Below are positions 27,901 through 36,900 of a stretch of DNA of 64,000 bases, one piece after another. The translations under genes were made by a program, and so were the position numbers. A model generated the notes under the pieces. It ran no database searches. It saw only the letters and a program-made list of their open reading frames with translations, and was not told the origin of the DNA. Position 1 is the first letter of the stretch; each line of letters begins with the position of its first letter. This DNA is from Breviolum minutum Mf 1.05b.01 (lineage: Eukaryota; Sar; Dinophyceae; Suessiales; Symbiodiniaceae): contig DF239269.1 of the NCBI GenBank assembly GCA_000507305.1, forward strand, positions 59,304 through 123,303. The letters run 5' to 3'.

Positions 27901-30900
27901 AAAAAACGGATCCCCAGATCTTGGCCGGGGAATCAATTGAATGTCCAGGGATCCTGAAGGATCTGTTTGAATACAAATCTCGCGAACAGAAGACGGTTTT
28001 GTGCTACAACATTTGAGGCCATGCATAGGGGTTATAACCCCGTGGGGGCCCACCTTGTAGATACATGGTGAATATCTTCTGGTCACATCATAGCAACCTC
28101 ACACGTTGTTTCACCTCAAAATCGGTAGCTTTTTGGTAAGGGAAAGAAACGGGGCCCCAGATTTTCAGGGAAATTCAGGTGGGTGAAATATGAAAATTTG
28201 CGCAGATATATCATGTTGAGGTTGATGATACGCCACGATGTTCACAATTTGTCCAAGGTATGTGAAGCTATTTTAGGTTAGTGTCAGGGGAAGGTTTCCA
28301 ACCTTCTGCTGAATCTCAGCTTGATATAAATGGCATACATTGAATCTCAATGTTCTAGGGTGCATCACTGGGCTTTTGTAAACATGAAGTCATTATATGT
28401 ATACGTATAGTGGAAGATCATTTCTTCAAGGTGCGACCTGTTTGTCTCAGGTAGGGTGCAGCATTATATATGAACCGTATGGAAGTCCAAAGACCAAACT
28501 TCCTCTTGGTAGTAGGGATCCTTGAAGGAATCGGTCACCCCGATTGTACCTTCATCCCAGGAAGTCCAAGTCGACCTAAAACTTTTCAAAGTTTGGCAGG
28601 ATCGGGAATCCTGGATCCCTGGATCCTCCACGTAAACCAGCCGCGAATTGGGAAGATCGACTGGACTTCCTAAGGGCACTGTATAACGTTGATCTCAATG
28701 AGAAAATGGACCTACCACATCCTAGTGGTGGCATCATGCATCCCTTAAAAAGGGCTGTCTTCAAAGGGTTCTTATCTTCTTTTCCCCTACCAAACGTTCC
28801 AGGTCACCATTGGAAAACATGCATTGTGCGAAGCTCTTTGAGATTGCTTCCAACCAGGTGCAGTCAAGAGCCCTTTCGGAAATCACCTCCAAAAATGAAT
28901 AGCGCCCCAACATATTTCATTAGGTTTTGGAAAAGTGATTTACCCCAACAATGGAGGGCTTGGTTTGGGAGTGAGTTTTTGGCTTGATTTGTTGGTCAGA
29001 ATCCTTTCCTCAACAAAAACCAGGTTTCAGGTTAGGATTACGGCTCTACCGCACTGCGGTGGTTGCATTGCCGAATTGGAAGTGCCATTGGATGGGATGG
29101 ATAGTATATGGATAGTATGGGGATGGTTTAGTGTTGTTAGATGTGGTTAAGTGTGGCTTTAGGTGCATCTCATGGGGAAAAAACGGCCGGCTCCGTGTTG
29201 CCTTTGAGAAGCTAAACAGCTTGTGGAAAATGGGCCGTATGATGTAAGATTTTAGGTACATATTTCTTAAATGAATCGTTATATATTTGAGTGCCATAGG
29301 TTTGGAGGCAAAACGGGGCATGGGTAGGATGTGTTCTCGGATGTTCGGAATAGGATACGGACGTCTTCAAGCAGATGGACAAGGAAACTAAAAAGCAAGC
29401 GAGGCACTTCTAGCCGTTGAGCTGGTTTGGGGGCGTGCCTGGGGGTGTTGCTGATGATGTTGATGGAAGTGCATGCCAAGAAGACACCCCGAAAACACCC
29501 CACTGAAAGGAGGTGAGTTCAGGGTGAAGGAGACATCAACCGTTAAAAAACTGAGGAGCCGTTCATTCATTGTGACAGGATCCAACAATGAAAGCCAATC
29601 AAGTGATCACCTGCCACCATTCAATTGAATGTCACCCAACACTGCTGGGTTTTTGTTGCCGAAACATGAATACATTTATATATATATATATATATACTTG
29701 CTTTCCATCCCAGTGAATGAGAATCTTTCAGTCATTTCCTGACAAAAAAAAGGGCTGAAAAGTTTGGCATCACTTGAAAATCTGACAGAGTTTGAGTTGG
29801 TTAGGTTGATTGATTTTATCTCCAAAATTTGTGTCATTTTGTATCCAATGTCTGGTGATGCCAAGAGTACCGTCTCTTGGTGACTCGGATCTTGAGATTG
29901 GTTGAAGTGGTATTCGTGATGTCGTGACTTCTCTGTTTGAAGTATGGTGACTCATTGGTTGACATCTTCATGGGAGATGGGGGTGGATTCAGTGGTACGG
30001 ATCAGACATTTTGAGCTACGTTCTTCTGGTATATATATATATACAAATATCTGTTCATAAATTCAATGCACACACACGCACACACACACACATATATATA
30101 TAATAATAATAACAACACACACACACACACACCCAAAAAGGACTTACAGTATAGATATCTATATAAACATATATGCACAGTCAGTGCATACTCTCATGTA
30201 TTATTCAATTCATTAATTTGCTACGGTTTTCTTTGAACTGCGAAGCAACTTACCAATGAACAAGACTTAGCAAGCCATTCAGATCCACCGTCAAAAACAA
30301 GGCGGATTTGCATCGCAACGATTCTGCACACAGACAATGTGAACCATTTCGAGATGGTCCGTGAGATCAGCAAGGCTGGGAAAAGTTTCTCGCGTGGATT
30401 TGGTCCAAGTGAGATGATGTTTTCGGGTGTTTTTCTTGGATGATTTTTGGGATGAGTTTGTGGGTGGTTGAAGAAATTGAGTGCCCATATATTCCAGGGA
30501 ATGCCATGGATTTGCTAGACATATTTTTGTAAAAGTTTGGATCGTGTATAGATCGCCCCTCCGTATTTGCTTATTATTATTATGCGGGTCTTTGCGTTTC
30601 TTTTTTCAAAAATGCGCCACTGTAACTTATGTAACATCACTCATCCCCATGTCACATCTCCATTCCCTTTGCCACACCGCTCAGATCTATGAGATGGCCT
30701 CGGATCTCTGCGAGTTACAAGCGAGTCATCCTGACCTCCTACCGCAGTATATCGAAGGGGTGGGGGCCTGGGGTGAGGAAACAGCACTTTAAGACTTGAT
30801 GGACAAAAATGAAAGATACAAAAATACACTGACTAGTGACTAGAAAGTAGTAAAGGACCCCACAGCTAGCTTCAGTTCAGAGATGTTGAGAGATTTTCGA

Positions 30901-33900
30901 AACGAATTGCATGTCCTTAATTTTGTAAACTAGCTGGCTCTGTTCAAACAAGGGTACAGGTTGATTGAAGTAAGCAGGCAGCGGCTGTTCTTGATTTCCA
31001 GCCCTATCTCTCGGTACCAACTCTGGGATGTGATTCACAGTATGTTTCAGCAACAAATTTATTGGTGCTAAAAATGTTGAAGCGTGTTGTTAACCTATGA
31101 CTTTTTCCATACAAATCGTTGGGTCCCCCTTTTGGGGCGGGTGATTTATTTGATTTTTTTTTGGCAAAATCTGGTTTCGAGCGGGCGGCCAGGTGATGCA
31201 AAAGAACTCTCTGCAATGGATGGAGCTCTTTTTGCATTTTGCTGATGTCTCCAACCCGTTGAAACCCTTCCCAGTTCGGGATGCCCAGGGTGTTACACAC
31301 GCAAGATGCATGTTCGGAATCACGAAGAGGGGGGTGAAAAAAAAATAGAGAAAAAATGGACAAATTTCCAGTTTGTTGTGGGTGCGGCAGGGTTGCTGCC
31401 GTTGATTTTTTGAGGTTGGGAAGTAATTTCAGGATACCATCATGATGACATTATATATCTACATGGTTTGTAGGGGATCCCACGGGAATCTTCTCTACAC
31501 TGAGGAGGTATAGGAGCCCAGAGAATTGGATGAGAAGCCACGGGAAGAGACGGTTATGACTCCAAATGGAAGGGCCAAAATACGTTACTAAATATGTCTC
31601 AAGTTTGACAGTTCCAAGCTGCTATCCGAAATTGAAGCCAATTTCGGCAATCAATGCCAACCATATTTTTTACACTTTTGTTCAGTTTTTGGGTGTTTTT
31701 TTTCCGTACATCTTAGCCATTTAGGTTTCAAGGCCGTCCAGGATTTTGCCAAACGCCCCCGACTTTCGAAGGCGATGGCATCACTGAGTATTGCTGCAGG
31801 TGTACAGGAGTATGTCCAGGCCATGGTAGATCGAATCTCTGGAATGAAAGTACTGATCCTGGACGAAGAGACAATAGGCATCATTAGTATTGTCTACTCC
31901 CAAAGTGACATTCTACAGCATGAGGTCTTCCTTGTGGAACGGATTGATGCGGAGTCTTTTGCATCTCAGGAGAAGATGAGACATATGAATGCTGTTTGCT
32001 TCCTGAGGCCAACAAACAAAAACTTTCTGAAGCTTTCGCAAGAGCTGAAGAATCCGAAATACAATGAGTACCATCTCTTTTTCACCAACGTGGTGCCACA
32101 TGTCCGCTTGGACCCATTGGCATCCTGCGACGAGTATGAGCTGGTGAAGCAGGTTCAAGAATTTTTCGCTGATGTTTATGCTGTAAACCACGACTTGTTC
32201 TCCTTGAACTTGCCATCCACGGTCCGCTTGACCGAGGATCACCATTGTTGGAGTCCTTATGAAGAAAGCGTCTTTGAACGTGTTGTAGAGGGCCTCCTCG
32301 CAACTTGTTTAACCCTGCGGATGTTGCCAGCCATTCGTTACACTGGCGCTTGCGAGCTTACTCGGCAACTTGCCCATCGTATCGAATCAAGGATCCATGA
32401 AGAGCAAAGCCTCTTCGAAGGGATTGTCAAATCGCAAAAGGGAGAATCGACTCCAGTTCTTTTGCTCTTTGATCGGAGGAATGATCCGGTCACACCTTTG
32501 TTACAACAATGGACATACCAAGCCATGGTTCATGAGCTATTAGGGATGAATAACAATATGGTGGATCTGAAGAAGGTTTCCAAGGATATCAACCAGGAGC
32601 TGGAAACGATTGTGATGTCTCCCCTACAGGATCAGTTCTTTAACGACAATTTGTTTTCCAATTTTGGAGACCTCGGACAAAATATCCGGAAATATGTTGA
32701 GAAATATCAAAATGACACCAAGAACACGGCACGTATCGAATCAATAGAGGAGATGCAACGTTTCGTGGATGAATATCCAGAGTTTCGACGTTTATCAGGC
32801 AATGTCTCCAAGCATGTGAATGTGGTCAGCGAGTTATCAGCTCTGATCGAAGCTCATCATCTCTTGGAGGCATCACAGCTGGAACAAGACATTGCATGCA
32901 GTGTAAGTGAAAACCGCCAGGAGCATTTCAGGACCTTGGTGGACTTGTTGAAGAACTCCAAGATCACCACAGTGGAAGGGCTTCGTTTGGTTCTTTTATT
33001 TGCACTGAGGTATGAGCAAGAGCACAATTCTATAGCACAGCTAAAGGATCAGCTACGTGTCAAGAAGGTCGGCGATGACCAGATAGGACTCATAGACAAG
33101 CTCCTACGCTATGCTGGGGCGCAAATTCGAAGCAGTGACCTTTTCCAAAATAAATCCTTCCTGCAGATTGCCAAGAGCACCCTGACCAACAGCTTCAAGG
33201 GTGTGGAAAATGTCTACACTCAGCACAAGACCCATTTGTCCACAGTGGTGGAATCTTTGATGAAGGGCCGCCTCAAAGAGACGAGTTATCCTTACATGCA
33301 AAGTAAGGTCTCTGGTACAGCAGCAAAAGATCCACCACGTCGTGCAGTGGTTTTTGTGGTGGGTGGTTGCACATATGAAGAGGCCCGGGATATTGCTGAA
33401 CTCAACAAGACTGCTGATGGTGCTTTCAGCATCGTCTTAGGGGGTACCACCATCCACAACTCCATGTCCTTTCTGACGGACGTGGCGCAGCTAGGAGTGC
33501 GGGGTGCTATTGAGTGAAGTTATCGAGTGGTCGATGCACTCTTATTCCAAATTGAAAGTCAACCCAAAAAATCAGATGTCATGAACTGGTGGATGGGTAT
33601 GGGAGGGAACAAAACTGGGGTATCTAAGGGTATCTAATATCAGATTGTATATTATTCCTGCAGAATGGGAAGCCTTGGTGGTGGTTTCAAGCAAGTGTTT
33701 CAAAAAACCTCCAAGTTGACTTAAACATTAAACATTTCAGACGGCGGTCCGTCACCGTTGAAACGAGGTAACTGTCGGGACCTGTCGGAAGTTGTGAAAG
33801 CTACATCCTGAAAGATGGGCCCCTACGATCGTTATAAATGGGAGTTGCAACCCTTATAAATGCCAAAAAATACATTGAGAACTAGGGCTAGCACCAGAAG

Positions 33901-36900
33901 TTCTGAAATTCAGCATCTTTACCCAAACAAAAGTTCCTTCCCTTTCGTTGTAAGAGCCCAATCAAATCAGGTGGAACATCTTCTTTTTGAATCTCTCTTC
34001 AAGGGTTTTTAGAGGTGAGTTCTTGAAATCTTAAACCAAAGATGAACGATTCGAGCCAAGAGAGTTTTTTTCTTCTCAGCACTATTAACTCAGGGGAGTT
34101 TGCATGGATGTTTCAAAAGTTAATGATGACTGCTTTCAAAGTTCATACTCCCTGTGCAATGTCAACAACTCCGTTGGTTGATGCCTGCTACTGTTGGGAC
34201 TCCAAAACCTACCGATGTCATGACTTTTAGACTGGTCTAAGATGTTTAACCTACTTTTGTCCCTAGAACACACGAATCCTTCGAATCATTCTCCATGCCC
34301 AAAGGTGTGCCAGAAATGGGCCTGGCGTGTTTTGGATGAGTTCTTCGAACAGGGCGATGAGGTTCGCTTTGGGGCTTGCTACAAAGATCGTGATGCAAAA
34401 GAAGCTTGTGGATAAGTATCAAGTAGTATGCTTTTAGTAGGTCATATGAATGACAACGTCATTTTAAAACAGCATGCACATGTATAAACAGTTTGGAAAT
34501 GCGGAATTGATTCGTTTTCACGACCAAAACTTGTCAATTTCTATGCCTTCTGCGGATACCAGTGTCTTAGATCTATGCATATACATCATATACAGCTATA
34601 AAGGCGTACCCAATGTAAAGTGAAGGGTTCTCCTATTTAGACCTAGTAACTAGAGCATTGACAATGCATGTTACTATATGTACATTGTTGTATTAAGTGA
34701 TAGTTATATATATATATATGTATTATATCTACATCATTATATCTTGTTATTCATCGCAGGTAGACTTTGTGTATATAATGTCGACATGTTTCTTGAAGAT
34801 ATCCCGCGGGTTGCCAAATGCAGCAATAACCCATTAGACCACACCATCCAAGTTTCAAGTGGGTGCCGTAGATTCCCGTTTTCAGCCAGCAGAAACAAAC
34901 AGTTTGGGAATAACATTCCGACCAGCCTTGCAAAGAACCATTGATTTCTGGGATCCCTTCAAGTCCCAAGACGTCTCTCGGGATTTGGAGCTTCATAAAT
35001 GTCCGAGTTTCCAGTTAAAAAATAGAGATCAATGATTATCCTTTTCAAAGGTGACATGTTTACACCCTCGAAGTTGATGTCTCTTGAAAAGTTAGCATCC
35101 CAAAAGAAAAGTAGTCTTGCAGATTTTCCAGCCTTCAGCCATCATTTTTTAAGGGCTATCTTAAACTACATGCATGGTTATATGATTGTGTTTGGTATAC
35201 ATGTTCACAATGAAAGAACTGGGCAGATATACCCTGAGATCAAAGTAGATACCGCTTTTTGGACTTGTGTGGACTACTGTTCACCCTGGTGTTCTTGTTC
35301 AGATTTGTCCCCCGGAAAATTTAACACGAAACCTGAAAAGGGACCATTTCAAAAGGGAACCTCATCTTCCAACTCATCAATTCATGGAGATATACTCAGA
35401 AGAGCAAGCCACCAACCAACCGTGGGTGAGTCCATCATCGGCGTAGCCTTCCTGGCCAGGAGAAACGTCTCAGCCTTCCTGTGGGCATGTTAAACGATAG
35501 AGAAAAGATCAACAGGCATCATGCGGCCGGGGTAGGTTTGGGCGTCTCCGTTTCGACAAAAAACTCGTGGATGTTGGTGGCTTGAAGCAGGTTGATGGTT
35601 TCTATGTTAGGCATGTCATGTCCTCAAGTGACAATCCTAATGGAGGAGTTTGCAGGGATTTTTGGCTAACTTAAGCAGCAAACAGCTAATCAGCCAACCG
35701 CCAGCTATCACCGGTTGATCAACCCCTGACTGGAATCATGTCTTCCTAACAGGTCTTCATCAGAGTGAACCGCTATGGATGGTGAGGGATTTTCGGTTTG
35801 CCAAGTCCAGTAGGACCTAGGATTGGGGCATATTGCTGCCAGAATGTCCTGAAATTCAGGAATGTGGTAGGGCTTGGTGAATCCAATGGAGAAATCTACC
35901 TTCCACACATCCTCAAAAAATGGGTTGGTTTCCACCCCTTGTGACGGGGTCCACCATAAGAACCTTGTTACATGGGAAAATCAACCCTAAAGATTGACAG
36001 GTATTGTCCCTTGGTGATGTAGGGTTTCTCCTATTTTTTAGGGTTGTTTCAGGTGATTATGGCAAACCCTGNNNNNNNNNNNNNNNNNNNNNNNNNNNNN
36101 NNNNNNNNNNNNNNNNNNNNNNNNNNNNNNNNNNNNNNNNNNNNNNNNNNNNNNNNNNNNNNNNNNNNNNNNNCCCTAAAGATTGACAGGTATTGTCCCT
36201 TGGTGATGTAGGGTTTCTCCTATTTTTTAGGGTTGTTTCAGGCGATTATGGCAAACTCTGTATGATGAAACCAATGATGGTGCGCCCTTCTGCACCACCC
36301 TGGCGTTCGTTTTGGGAGGCCGGGTTCGCAACATGGTTTCATCCAGTTTCTGGTGGCACCATTGGTCTTCGGCACGGCCACTGGAAGCCAAGGGGGGGGG
36401 GAAGGGTTTTTTGTGAGTAGAAGATTTTTGGGTTTAAGGGAAAGGTAGGGGTGAAAAAACATGGATTTCTTGAGATGGGTGGGGGGCTTCAAGATTTGAG
36501 TTGATATGATTTGGTTGATTGATAGTGACTTGGCACAAAAAAAATCCGCGTTAGGGAGATAATAAAGGGAGACAGCTGAGACTCAACTTGAGCAGCGTGA
36601 AAAGAAACACATGCTTTTGGTTTACATCGGGGTTGTTTCTACCATTTCGTTCAGTAGGGTAGGGACTAGAAAGGAGTGCACGGCCAGAAGCTTGGGGTAT
36701 ACATCATCTTAACTCAAGATCGCACTGTTGGGTGCCGAGATCATCTGGTGATTGCAAGCAGGTGGCTTCATGTTTGAACATGAGGTGCCAAAAAAAGTGG
36801 AATCAAAACCTTTGGATTTAAGTCTTCCTCAACTCCAAATCCAAATCCAGATTTTCAACTTATTATACAGGTAAAAAACACGGCCTTTCTTAGCGACACT

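Noticed and set aside
36004..36186. ORF spanning the N run
   Set aside because: It consists of undetermined bases and repeat sequence.
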